DNA of 64,000 nucleotides, taken from Blasia pusilla. Lineage: Eukaryota > Marchantiophyta > Marchantiopsida > Blasiales. Below the pieces are notes generated by a model that was given only the letters and a program-made list of their open reading frames with translations, did no database searches and was not told the DNA's origin. Shown here in pieces: positions 23,109 to 33,309 of the stretch. Numbering within the stretch: the stretch's first letter is position 1; every line of letters starts with the position of its first letter. The DNA lies in the NCBI GenBank assembly GCA_050084515.1, contig CM114272.1:28644001-28708000 (forward strand), in the 5' to 3' direction. A program made the position numbers and the translations under genes.

Positions 23109-23990
23109 TTGGTGAACGCTATCACAAGGACAAGTTTGACCGAGTTAGAGGAAGGATTCCTTTGCTTGATGAGACAAGTAGAGGATGATGCAAGTGCAAG
23201 ATGCAGAGATCATAACTCAGCTTCAAGGGGAATCCTTGAAACACTCAAGAGAGTTGGGAAAGAATTTGGAGATGTGTTCACTAAGGAGCTTTCGACTGAG
23301 TTGCCACCACATAGGGCGGATGATCATAAGATAGAGGCGATACCCGGATCTCAACCACCTTCAAAGGCGCCATATAGATTGGATCAAGAAGAGCTTGTTG
23401 AGTTGAAGAAACAATTGGGTGAACTCCTAGAGAGGGGTTACATCCGAACTAGCAAGCCACCTTATGGAGCGCCCGTTCTCTTTGTGAAGAAGAAAGATGG
23501 AAAGTTGAGACTCTGTGTTGATTAATGGGCGTTGAATAAAGTGACGGTAAGGAACAACTATCCTCTTCCAAGGATGGATGACCTCTTTGATCGATTGTCA
23601 GGTGCCAAGTATTTCAGCCGGATTCACCTGAAATGAAGATATTATCAGATTTGGATTGCCGAAGCGGATGTAGAGAAGATTGCGTGTAGGACAAGATATG
23701 GTTCGTTCAAGTTTGTGGTAATGCCTTTTGGTCTTTGTAACGTGCCTCCGACGTTCAACACTTTGATGAACTCCATCTTTCATGAGGAGAGGGATGAGTT
23801 CGTGATCATCTACATACTCATCTATTCAAAAACACTAGAGGAGCACGCTCAACATTTGAAGACGGTGTTTGAGAAACTCAAGGCAAACAAGTTGTATGCA
23901 AAGAGTGAGTTCGGTTTGACGAAGATCAAGTTCTTAGGACATGTGGTTAGTGTAGATGGAGTGAGTCTAGACATGGAGAAGGTAAGCGTG
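23109..23990 (+). pseudogene. Chromovirus A reverse transcriptase
   Basis: The domain starts near HRADDHKIEAIPGSQPPSKA and continues PYRLDQEELVELKKQL, ERGYIRTSKPPYGAPVLFVK, KKDGKLRLCVD, then a stop where Y-R is expected, then [20 protein letters not shown]. Next come FVVMPFGLCNVPPTFNTLMN, IIYILIYSK and FLGHVVSVDG. The active-site block should read Y-I-D-D-I-L-I-Y-S-K. The D-D-I triplet is deleted here, removing both catalytic aspartates. A second stop lies in the D-L-K-S-G-Y-Y-Q-I block near 23636. Confidence 0.92.
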
Positions 23991-23999
23991 ATTGCCGAA

Positions 24000-24600
24000 T
24001 GGGAACCACCTTCCACCGTGAAGGGGATGAGGAGGTTCATCAGAGCCGTCCAATTTTACCGGATATACGTGAAGAACTTTTCAGGAATAGTGAAAGCTCT
24101 CACAGATTGGACCACCAAGTTTGCCTACACAACATGGACCAAGGAAGTAGATAAAGCATTCAATCAAGTCAAGGAGATCCTCTCGCAAGTACCAGTTTTG
24201 AAGCTTTCGGAGTTCGACCAACCGTTTGAGGTGCACACTCATGCTAGTAATTTCGCAATTGCAGGAATGTTGGTGAGAAAAGGGAGACAAGTAGCATACG
24301 AGAGCAAGAAGCTTAGGGACACATAAAGGAGATGGCCCACTCATGAGAAAGATTTGTTTGCGGTGGTTCATTGCTTGAGGAAGTGGCATCACTATCTGGG
24401 ACTCCACAAGACTCGAGTATTCATTGATAACATATCGCTCAAGTATTTTGAGACCGAGGATCGTGTAACACCGAAGCAACTTTGATGGCATGATACCTTG
24501 GTGTTGATGAATGTGGAGCTAATCCACAAGCCGGGGAAAGACAATGTCATTCTAGATATGCTAAGTCGCAGGGATGAGCATATGCCATCGACGGCATAAG
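24000..24600 (+). pseudogene. Chromovirus A RNase H
   Basis: The region runs WEPPSTVKGMRRFI, FSGIVKALTDWTTK, LKLSEFDQPFEVHTHASNFA, GRQVAYESKKLRDT, then a stop, then RRWPTHEKDLFAVVHCLRKW, FIDNISLKYF, a second stop after TPKQL, and ELIHKPGKDNVI. The first catalytic Asp (normally T-D-A-S-D) is His here and the second D is Asn. Comparison with the intact copy at 54056-54703 suggests the TPKQL stop arose from CGA to TGA. Confidence 0.92.
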
Positions 24601-24655
24601 TCTTGAGGTCTGTTCTAATGAAACAGACCTAGAAAGAAGGATTCGTGAAGGATAC

Positions 24656-25459
24656 ATGAAGGATGCGCAAGCGAGTGAGTACCTTGGGAAGTTGAAGCGG
24701 GGCGAGAAGGTGGCCAATCTAAGTTTGAGGCACGGCTTTCTAAGGTTTAAGCAGAGCAGGATCTACATGGGCCAAGGCAAGCTACGGACCAAAGTGTTTG
24801 TCGAATGTCATGATGGACCTTTGGCAGGACACAAAGGGGAGAAATCCACTCTTGCTGTTTTGGCCAAGAGGTTCTTCTGGCCCAACATGAAGGAAGATGT
24901 TGCTCAATATGTGAAGACCTGCGTGACCTATCAGGCAAACAAAGTTTCTTATGCAAAGAAGCAAGGCTTACTTCATCCTTTGCCGATACCGGAGGGACCC
25001 TTGCAAACCATTAGCATGGATCTCATCACGAATCTTCTGGAATGTGAGGGATACAACGCTATACTTGTGATAGCTGATCGGTTTAGTAAGTTGGGGAGGT
25101 TTGTGCCGACGAGAGATTGTGCGACGGTCTACACGACTTCCCGATTGTTTCTTGATGGTTGATGGCGAGCTCATGGATTGCCTAGGAGCATTGTGTCCGA
25201 TCGAGATCTGAAGTTTACCACTGACTTTTGGAAACATCTATTCAAGAGGTTTAGGACCAAACTCAGCTTTAGTACGACCTTCCATCCTCAAACAAATGGG
25301 CAAACGGAAAAAGTAAACTCGGTCGTGAACCAATACTTAAGGAATTACGTGAGCACGGACCAAAGAGATTGGGCAAAGTGGCTAAGTATGGCTGAGTATT
25401 GTTACAACTCCACCAAGCATTCTCCAACCCAAGAATCTCCGTTTCTTCTGGCGTATTAA
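24656..25459 (+). pseudogene. Chromovirus A integrase
   Basis: The HHCC finger is present as ECHDGPLAGHKGEKST, then VAQYVKTCVTYQANK. Its last Cys is Tyr (CxxC reads C-V-T-Y). The catalytic core keeps all three acidic positions: ISMDLITNLLE, SDRDLKFTTDFW and HPQTNGQTEKVNSVV. One nonsense codon near 25161 (where GWW would be expected before RAHGLPRS) separates the first and second motifs. The enzyme would insert cDNA with the 5-bp staggered cut seen as TATAT. Confidence 0.92.
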
Positions 25460-26089
25460 AGAGAACCAGAAGGGCCTCTTGACTTGGCCCTTTTAAGGGG
25501 CGCTACATCGGCACACACTCGTCTAGCAACGGTGGAATTTTTGTTAGTGGAAATGCAGGAACGACAAGAGCAAGCGAGGAGAAGTCTTGCCAAGGCTCAA
25601 GTAAGGTACATGAAGCATGCCAACAAAAGTCGACGCCAAGTGAGTTTCCAAGTCGGGGAATAAGTGTGGTCGAGTGTAAAGAATCTCACTCTTCCAAAGG
25701 AATTATCCGCGAAATTGTCAACCAAGTATGTTGGATTGTATGTGATCAAGGAAAAGCTATTTGAGGATGTGTATACATTGGAATTGCCAAACGAGTTCGA
25801 GATTCACACGACTTTCCATATGTCATTATTGAAGAAGTGTCTTCAAGATAATGTGCGTCCATAACAAAGGATTGTATTGAGACCACAACCGGTCATCAGA
25901 AATGAGGAACCAAAGTTTGAGGTGGAGACCATTCTGTATTCCAAACGTAGAGCCCCCAAGTACGAGTACTTGGTCAAGTGGAAGGGCTACCATGTGAAAG
26001 AGGCGGCTTGGATTGCGAAGGCAGATCTTGAACACGCGCAAGAGGCATTGCGAGACTTCAAATGGATGCAACATAGGCACATACGTTAA
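25460..26089 (+). pseudogene. Chromovirus A integrase C-terminus with chromodomain
   Basis: After a stop at 25457 the frames hold VWSSVKNLTLPKELSAKLS, KYVGLYVIKEKLFEDVYTLELP (the GPY/F module with GPY changed to GLY) and FHMSLLKKC. A stop at 25861 follows, then the chromodomain in 25877-26089: EPKFEVETILYSKRRA, KYEYLVKWKGYHVKEAAW, LEHAQEALRDF. The chromodomain keeps the Y-L-V-K-W-K-G-Y core. Chromodomains direct these elements to methylated-histone chromatin, which fits their place in repeat-rich DNA. The frame ends at the natural polyprotein stop. Confidence 0.92.
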
Positions 26090-26782
26090 TACTTGGTGAA
26101 TCAAAGGACATAACTTATGACCGGGAAGCTTAGGCCCATAACCCCTTGTAACTAGAAAAGTTTAATTTTTGTAATAAAGAATGCATGGATTTGGAGATTT
26201 GATGCTAGTGATTGTGATTTTGAGTTTGGTAGTGCATATCAATGAGTAGTTCCTCATATGCTTAGGATGTAAGTCAAGGAGGCCAAACAATGAGTATTTG
26301 AGGTGAGATCTTGTATTCGGATAAGGCATCTAGGTCAAGTCCGAATGCTAAAGTACTAACATTTGAACCTGCCCTAACGTCGGCGGGGCAGATAAGTCTG
26401 TCTTGGGATTTGTGGTGATCTCATTCATGTTGCATGAGTGAACTTAGTGACGCGCCTAAGTAGAATACAAGTGACCCAAAAGTAGTACGAGCTGGCTAGG
26501 TAAACAACGGTTGTTTACAAATAGTGAGTGAAGTGTTAGGTTGCAGACTTATCAGCTTATTTTGATAGTTAAGATTAGTTCTGTAGAACTGGTCTAGGCT
26601 AATTAAAGTGGAGAAGCTAATAAATCTAAGTGTTGCAAGTGACAGCCTAAGACTTAAGCCAAAAAGTGGAATTGCGGGTTAGCTACCAGAACGCGATTCA
26701 GTGTTAAGGGGTCGCCTTCCCAGAACTTAACATTAAAAAGGTTTGCATTGATGAGGATATCAACCTTCTAAGGAGGGGTGAG
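26090..26782 (+). other. 3' untranslated spacer and polypurine tract of chromovirus A
   Basis: About 690 bp of non-coding sequence follows the polyprotein stop and is shared in order with 56214-56901 of chromovirus B (for example CGGCGGGGCAGAT against CGGTGGGGCAGAT, and TTAGTGACGCGCCTAAGT in both). It ends in AGGAGGGGTGAG (26771-26782), the polypurine tract abutting the 3' LTR. Confidence 0.85.
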
Positions 26783-27792
26783 TGTTGTGACCCTCATAAC
26801 CAAACGAACACCAAATAGGCGCCAAGCGGAACATCAGAACTCAAGTGGACTCAAGTTGTGATGATCGTGCTTTGGAGAGGCTTTTGGAAGATCTCTTGGA
26901 AAAGTCCAAGAGACAAAATGCAGAACATAGTTGTGCATTTCATGCGTTAGTGGTCGCGACCAGGAAACCTAGACCAAACGCGAACCAAGACTTGAGATGA
27001 GTTGAGTCTTGGAAGGTTGGTTGCAAAAGAGGTGAGAACCAATTTTTGGAATACGACTAGCGTTTGGGGAATTTGACAGTGTTTCGGACCATAATGTTTA
27101 GCCCCAAGATGCATTCGGGGAAAATAAGGTGCGTTGGAAAGCTTATCTTGAGACGCTTCCAATGCATCAAAGATCTTAGCAAACGCATAAGTACATGCTG
27201 AGATATTGGCCAAAAATGACTGTGAGAATTGGGTTGAGAGCCAATTTGAGGGGCCCAGATGTCTTTCCCTAAAGTTAGGGGGACCTTGAAGATCCCCGTA
27301 AGTACTAGTAGGGGGAGTCTCTCCAAGATGTCTTGGAACATGAACCCCACTTTGAGCACCAAACGGCGTCTTAAGGGCACAAGATGGAACGGGAGTTTGG
27401 CGTTCGAACTCGAAACCCAAACCTGATCCAAGGGAGTGGACTTTGCACGCCACACTTGGATTCCGAACCGTGATTCATTTTTTGTGAGTCTCGGTTAGGG
27501 ACTCATTGGATTTCCATCGAATAGTAGTAATCGCGAGGTGCGTTTCTGAACCGACCAGAAAGTATGTCCCAAGTCTTTCGAGACTTGCATGTGTTGTAAA
27601 CCGCGAAACTAGGAAGGTTGAGCTTGATGAGAGGTCGAGTCGAGGACTCGGAAAGTTAGAACCGCTGATTGATCCAGACCCGACTAACTTGAGTGCGTGT
27701 TTGGATGAAAATCAGCGTTGAGAGCGTGACCTACAGAACGCACGCTTCCGCAACAACAAAGATTAACGTTCAAGGAGAGTTGGCGCACGACA
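26783..27792 (+). repeat. 3' LTR of chromovirus A
   Basis: The 1010-bp LTR starts TGTTGTGACCC and ends GCGCACGACA. It differs from the 5' copy by scattered substitutions and a deletion near 27535. The duplication TATAT follows at 27793-27797. Confidence 0.95.
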
Positions 27793-28350
27793 TATATTGC
27801 CAGAGTATATGCACATAGTTGGAGGACTCTAATGCATAAGTTACAGACAACTTTATGTGAGTAGTCTGACTATAAGCCTTGTGTATGTACTTAATGTACA
27901 TACTCCGAACTTGGAGTTCTGGTATGCACTCATGATTCCAACTCAGAAGTACATACTTATAGTGCTTTCACTCTTAGTATACACTTAGAGTCAAATTTGA
28001 GTAAGTACTCAGAGTTGCAAGTTTGAGTGGAAACTAGCATATTTCCAACACTCAAAATGTACTTGAGTGTGCACTCTTAGGCCAACTCAGAGTATGTATT
28101 GACAGTGAAAATTTTGAGTTGAGACACTCAATCTCTTAATTGGCAAGAACAGTTCTAACTCACTCATGGTTCCAACTTAGAGAACATACTTATTGGCAAA
28201 CTTTGAGTATATATTGAGACAACTTATACACTGTTCCTTCGGCTTAGAATTTGTCTTCAGAGCCAACTTTGTAGAGCATACACTCACAACTAGCTATGAG
28301 TAATTCCTCAAAGTATTCATTGTCAACAAATGATACAGAAAAATTTGTTG
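27793..28350. repeat. Degenerate short-motif repeat region, right half
   Basis: This continues the ACTCAGAGTA / AGTATACACT / GAGTAAGTACTCAGAG pattern seen at 19950-20399. The phrase GGTTCCAACTTAGAGAACA is repeated with one change. The retroelement splits what was one region. Confidence 0.5.
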
Positions 28351-30202
28351 AAGAGCTCCATCTTGTTCCATGTGTTCAGAGGGTTTTGATCCTTGAACTC
28401 ATTATATCATCTCCAACTACTGTAAAGGTGTAAGAATTCACTATCATTGCATAATGAAGATGGAGGATAAAAAACACAATCATACACATAGAGCAAAGAG
28501 GAGATGAGGCAATGTTCCTCTAATTTCAGTATTGATAGGAGATTGTTCTTCTTACAGGAAAACTAAACATAAGTCCTAACCACAAGAGGCTAAGTTGTGG
28601 ATTATATCGATTTACCAACAGTCGTAACTCTTCTACGAGAGATGCATCTCTTAGTAACTGATCAGACACTTAGTTTACACCACAACATTAAATGACATAT
28701 CCATGTCACAACAATCCTGCCCCTTGATTGGCCAACCATCAACAGATCTCGATCCATCTACAGAAGAGTGAGTTGCTCCCGTAATGGGTCCTAGAGAAAC
28801 CTATCGGTCTCTTCCTACAACCTATGGATACTTGGGGAACGATCTACCTCTCTATGAACCCATTCTTTGACTGGTTCACACTGCCATATATAATAATGAA
28901 ATAACTAGTCATTACAAAAGTCATGTTCACACTTGAACGTCTAACAAAAGGTATGTTGAGTTTTACAAGTTTTATTCTCTTTGAACTTGTATGTTGATCA
29001 CTTTCAAAAAGAGTTGAAATGGATATCAGTGGAGTTCAAGGAATCAAAGGAAACTAAAACATAACATATGTATTTTGGGTTGGTTTTTTGACAAAATGCA
29101 TATCAAAGGAATCAAGGAAACTACAATTGTTGAACCTTGGAATCAAGGCGGGGGGGGGGCTTTAAAACATGCAGTCTCTCACTCAAAGGGCAAGTCATGA
29201 CAGGAGTCACTCACCAGCTACCAAGATATTCAACCTATGAAGGAAAATGCATATTTAACTTACATCACATGTGCCCTATAAGGAGAAGAATTGAAGTACA
29301 AATCTTATTTGTAAGTGTACTAAACACTTACAAATAGATCTCATTTATTGGAATTGTCTTAAGTTCCCCAAAAAGTTTAAGTAGGTGATCTGTCACATCA
29401 TTTCCTTTCTCAAGCGTGGCCTTATCCGCAATAAGGTCAATGTTTATGGCTCAAAATAGACATATAGGAAAACTACTAGTAGAAAAATTCAGACCAGGCA
29501 TTGCATACCTTGATGAGGTAATTAGGGCAACCTTGGAGAAGACATAGTATTCCAAAATTAACATACCTAAGCACTTTGGGAATTTTGAAGCTACTTACTT
29601 GTCTTTGCATTACCAAGTGATGATAATATGCTTATGTGATCTGCATTAACAATAACAACATAACACAACAACTCACCTAGCAGCCGAGTTTGCCTCAGTA
29701 TACTTGTATCATGTCACCTTCATGTACAATGATGTTTATTGTTCCTCCTTTCTCAAGATTATTATGTACAACAAGGTGAGTAAATTTATAGCTTTGAAAC
29801 ATCATTAGAAAGGAACTGCTACTGGAAAAACTACCTTAGTATCACCATGGACTTCAATGTAGAAGTTAAAGATCACATATTAAAGTACCCTTGTTGACAT
29901 CACTTGAAATTGTTATCACTTTTTTGTTAGTCATGAAGCAATCAACTTAATCATGAAGCAATCAAGCAAGTGGTGTTGAAGATCAGGATGGGGAATGAGA
30001 GATTTGGGCTAGATATTTGACTCCATCACTATGATGGAGTCATAGATCAAGCCCCTTCGAGAACTACTCTATCTTGTTCGTATCCACATCCTCGAATCTA
30101 TCTTCCCCTCCTTTCTGGATATCCCAAAGGAAGTGTGGTTGTAGGGAGTGCTAAGAGTAGGCAAGAAGATTAAGGATTCTCCTAACATCACTAACAAGGA
30201 GG
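28351..30202. other. Intergenic AT-rich region, no gene recognised
   Basis: Open frames are short, the longest being 66 codons near 29137-29337. A run of ten G occurs near 29148. No transposon termini or RNA genes were found. From about 30165 the sequence is the left half of the target duplicated at 31621-31775. Confidence 0.5.
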
Positions 30203-30207
30203 AAAGT

Positions 30208-31236
30208 TGTCGTGCGCTTACTCTCCTTGAACGTTAATCTTTGTTGTTGTGGAAGCGTGCGTTTAGTAGATCACGCTCTCAACGCTGATCTACATCCAAA
30301 CACGCACTCACGTTAGTCAGGTCTGGATCAATCAACGGTTCTAACTTGCCAAATCCTTGACTCGGTCTCTCATCAATCCAACCTTCCTAGTTTCGGGGTT
30401 TACAACACAGGAAAGTCTCTAAAGACTTGGGATAGACTTTTTGGTCGGTTCTAGAACCTCAAACAGCGTTTCGCGCCTGGAGGTTCCAACTTTCCGATGG
30501 ACATCCAATGAGTCCCTAATTGAGACTCACACAAAATGAATCACGGGTCGGAATCCAAGTGTGGCGTACAAAGTCCACTCCCTTGGATCAAGTTTGGGTT
30601 TCGAGTTCGAACACCAAACTCCCGTTCCATCCCGTGCCCTTAAGACTCCGTTTGGTGCTCAAAGTGGAGTTCATGTTCCAAGACATCTTGGAGAGACTCC
30701 CCCTTACTAGTATTTCTGGGGATCTTTAGGGTCCCCCTAACTTTAGGGAAAGACAGCCAGGCCCCTCAAATTGGCCCTTAACCCGATTGCTCTTACATTT
30801 GTTTTTGGCCAATATCTCAGCATGTACTTATTTGTTTGCTAAGATCTTTGATGCGTTGGAAGCGTCTCAAGATAATCTTTCTAACGCGCTCTTAGTTGTC
30901 TCAAATGTATATTAGGGCTAAATTTTATGGTCCAAAACACAGTCAAATTCCCCAAACGCTATTCGTGTTCCAAAACTGGTTCTCACCTCTTTGGTAACCA
31001 GCCTTCCAAGACTTAACTCATCTCAAGTCTTGGTTCACATTTGGTCTAGGTTTCCTATTCTCGACCACTTACGCATGAAACGCACAACTCTTGTTTCGCG
31101 TTTCGTCTCTTGGACTTTTCCAAGAGACCTTCCAAAAGCTTCTCCAAAGTGCGATCATTGCAGCGTGAATCTACTTGAGTTCTAATGTTCCGCTTGGAAC
31201 CTATTTGGTGTTCGTTTGGTTATGAGGGTCACGAAA
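30208..31236 (-). mobile_element. Solo LTR of the chromovirus A family
   Basis: This 1029-bp stretch is the reverse complement of a complete LTR of the same family as element A. It is flanked by the perfect duplication AAAGT (30203-30207 and 31237-31241), with no internal sequence on either side. Unequal recombination between two LTRs leaves this signature. On the minus strand it starts TTTCGTGACCC and ends CGCACGACA, the same unusual TT...CA pair as the 5' LTR of element A. The plus-strand frame at 30520-30729 is the LTR shadow frame. Confidence 0.95.
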
Positions 31237-31269
31237 AAAGTGGAGATATCAAATGCTCATCACTTTACT

Positions 31270-31775
31270 CTAGGATTATCTCATTGTTGGAGCAGAATAA
31301 GCTCCAATATGGAGTCTCATATAGTCCTACTCCTTGTTGGTACAAGGAGGTGTGGCTAGAGGAAATATTTTCTAGGTATGCCACTTTGAAATAATAGCTC
31401 ACCTATCATCTTAAGATGACAAATTTTTTTGTACTTAACACTTACTATAGGGATTGATGCTTCTGTCGTAATTGTGAAGGTTCAGGGTGATTTGTGAAGA
31501 CTATTTTACTGATGCAAATTGTTTGGTGGAGGTGAAGGCTATTTGTGTTGAGGTTTGCCACAAATTTTTGATTTCTTGGGCTCATTGGCTAAGTATTGAG
31601 AACTAGGATAAGTACTGAGTACTAAGATAAGGATCCATCTGACATCATTGCCAAGGAAGAAAGTGGATTGTCTGTGGCACACCAATATACTCAAGGCTTA
31701 TCTCATTGTTTATTGAGCAGAATGAGCTCCAATGTACAGTCCCATGTGGTCTCAAGTGAGTTGGTACAACCATTG
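31270..31775 (+). repeat. Direct repeat pair that includes an empty-site paralog
   Basis: Sequence at 31270-31345 recurs with changes at 31694-31770 (TTATCTCATTGTT, then GAGCAGAATxAGCTCCAAT, then AGTCxCAT). The match continues upstream across the solo LTR: 30165-30207 joined to 31242 onward aligns with 31621-31700 (AAGGAT, CTAACATCA against CTGACATCA, AAGGAGGAAAGT against AAGGAAGAAAGT). The second copy therefore shows the target without the LTR. Confidence 0.7.
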
Positions 31776-32429
31776 GTCCAACCTTGACCCATACAAATAG
31801 TCCTATAGGTCAGGTCCTTGGAGGATTTGATGAGTTACTTGATGCTTTTCAAGAGCTTGAGGTAGTATGGATTTGCCCTTCCTCATTTTTTTCTTCGCTC
31901 TGTTGTCAATTTCAATTAGTTGGGGATGAAAAGACTACTTCATCTGCCCTTTGAGAATACAGTTGTTGATGGTTGTGTGTATGCCCTTCCCCTTCTCCAC
32001 TCAGGATGCATGTGCTTTCAGTTCCATAGTCTTGGGCTTTATAGAATGTTTTAAAGTAGGAATTTCTTACAACAAAATCCCTTAAGTGGGCTCTGGTTGT
32101 GGTGAGTATGAGAGATGGTGTTATGATGTGTGACTTATGGTGATGATTTGGGTCAACAAGAGTAGTCAGTGGACTTCTAGATTTCCTTGGGAATTTCTTC
32201 ACCACTTCTTCAATTTGTGAATCTTCCCCTAAACCTGAATCTTCTCTAGGCTTGAAGTTGGTTTCCTATTGGATCTCCTCAGACCTGACAAGTTGCTAAT
32301 TTCTTGCAACATACACTTTTAGATTTTCTGAAGGAAGTTCTCTCCTACATATGGTGATGGTATGTACTTCAATACCAGAAATCTTAGTCATTGGAGTTCT
32401 TGCACCCTAAACCCTTTACTTGATGGTTA
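31776..32429. other. Sequence adjoining the copia integrase fragment, no clear gene
   Basis: A minus-strand open frame at 31912-32205 has no secure domain. Its position after the integrase C-terminal block on the minus strand, and its polar composition, would suit the variable copia linker before RT, but no RT motif follows. I treat it as unassigned. Confidence 0.35.
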
Positions 32430-32880
32430 TGATGGTGTTTCACCTTCTGCTTCAAAAATTTTCTTTGATCTCCTTTTGCACTTTCATGACAATGCACATT
32501 TGTACTTCTGAATTACAGAGAATATATCCCTTCAAGCCAATCTCATATCCTAAAAATATGGGCTTTTCAAACTTACTGAATTTTGATCTTTGCTCCTTTG
32601 GGGTATGTGCATAAGTTGGATAACCAAAGACTTACGTATCAAAGAAGTCTGGTTTGTCACCAATCTAACAATTCTCTAGAGTCATCCTTTTGAAAGCAGA
32701 AGGAGGACTAAGATTCCTTATTGACGTTTGGAGACATGTTAGCTTTGCATGCTTGTGGATCAGGAATTTGATGATTGTCCCTATGGCATGCTTTATCATG
32801 TTTCTAGCCAACACACTTTTTTTTCCTCACTATATGCAACTCACAACTTCCCAGAAGGTTGCAACTCCAACTACCTATTG
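32430..32880 (-). pseudogene. copia integrase C-terminal fragment
   Basis: The minus-strand translation around 32480-32640 gives VFGYPTYAHTPKEQRSKF, then SKFEKPIFLGYEIGLKGYIL, matching the copia block GCxAYVHxPKExRSKLDxKSKxCxFLGYxxGxKGYRL. Upstream, RMTLENC, a stop and GDKPDFFDT correspond to the preceding KTPxExWxGKKPxxxHLRVFG. Several stops break the frame. This is an old fragment unrelated in position to the copia element at 13884-18201. Confidence 0.65.
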
Positions 32881-33309
32881 TGAGTTGGTATTCAAGGTTA
32901 CCATTGAGACTATGGACTGAAGTTGCTAGCCTCCCTAGATTCTAAGTTGGAATATACTCTCTGATCACACTCACACCCAATATGTATAGTATGAAGTAAT
33001 AGTCGTAGCTAGGACTGTAATTCAAAACTACAATTCTGATGCTTAACTCTCATATGCACTCCTTTCTCACGTGGGAACAATGCATGGGAGGATGAATGAG
33101 CTTAACGAGGACCATTGTTGGCCACACGCACAGACCATGGCAAACTTCAATGCAAGGAGTCATGATTCACTTTATTTTATTTCTCAGAGAAACATGAAAT
33201 TACAAAGTAGACCTTCAATCTATATTAACCCCTTGGTGAGTGCTCCTAATATAGTCTCCACTACTAGTCTCCTTGACTTGTACTTCAACCAAGAACTATT
33301 GCTCAACCT

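Larger units (their letters stand above)
20400..27792 (+). mobile_element. Ty3/gypsy chromovirus A, full length (7.4 kb), inactive
   Basis: LTRs at 20400-21429 and 26783-27792 enclose PBS, gag, protease, RT, RNase H, integrase, chromodomain and PPT in that order, which is the Ty3/gypsy chromovirus layout. The target duplication TATAT flanks it exactly (20395-20399 and 27793-27797). The two LTRs differ by many substitutions and small indels, so the insertion is old. Several stops look like CpG or C-to-T decay, the RT active-site aspartates are lost, and the protease DTG reads D-I-R. It cannot move by itself. Confidence 0.96.

Noticed and set aside
26947-27455. Minus-strand frames of 132-168 codons
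   Set aside because: Antisense of the chromovirus A 3' LTR, with equivalents in the 5' LTR and solo LTR.
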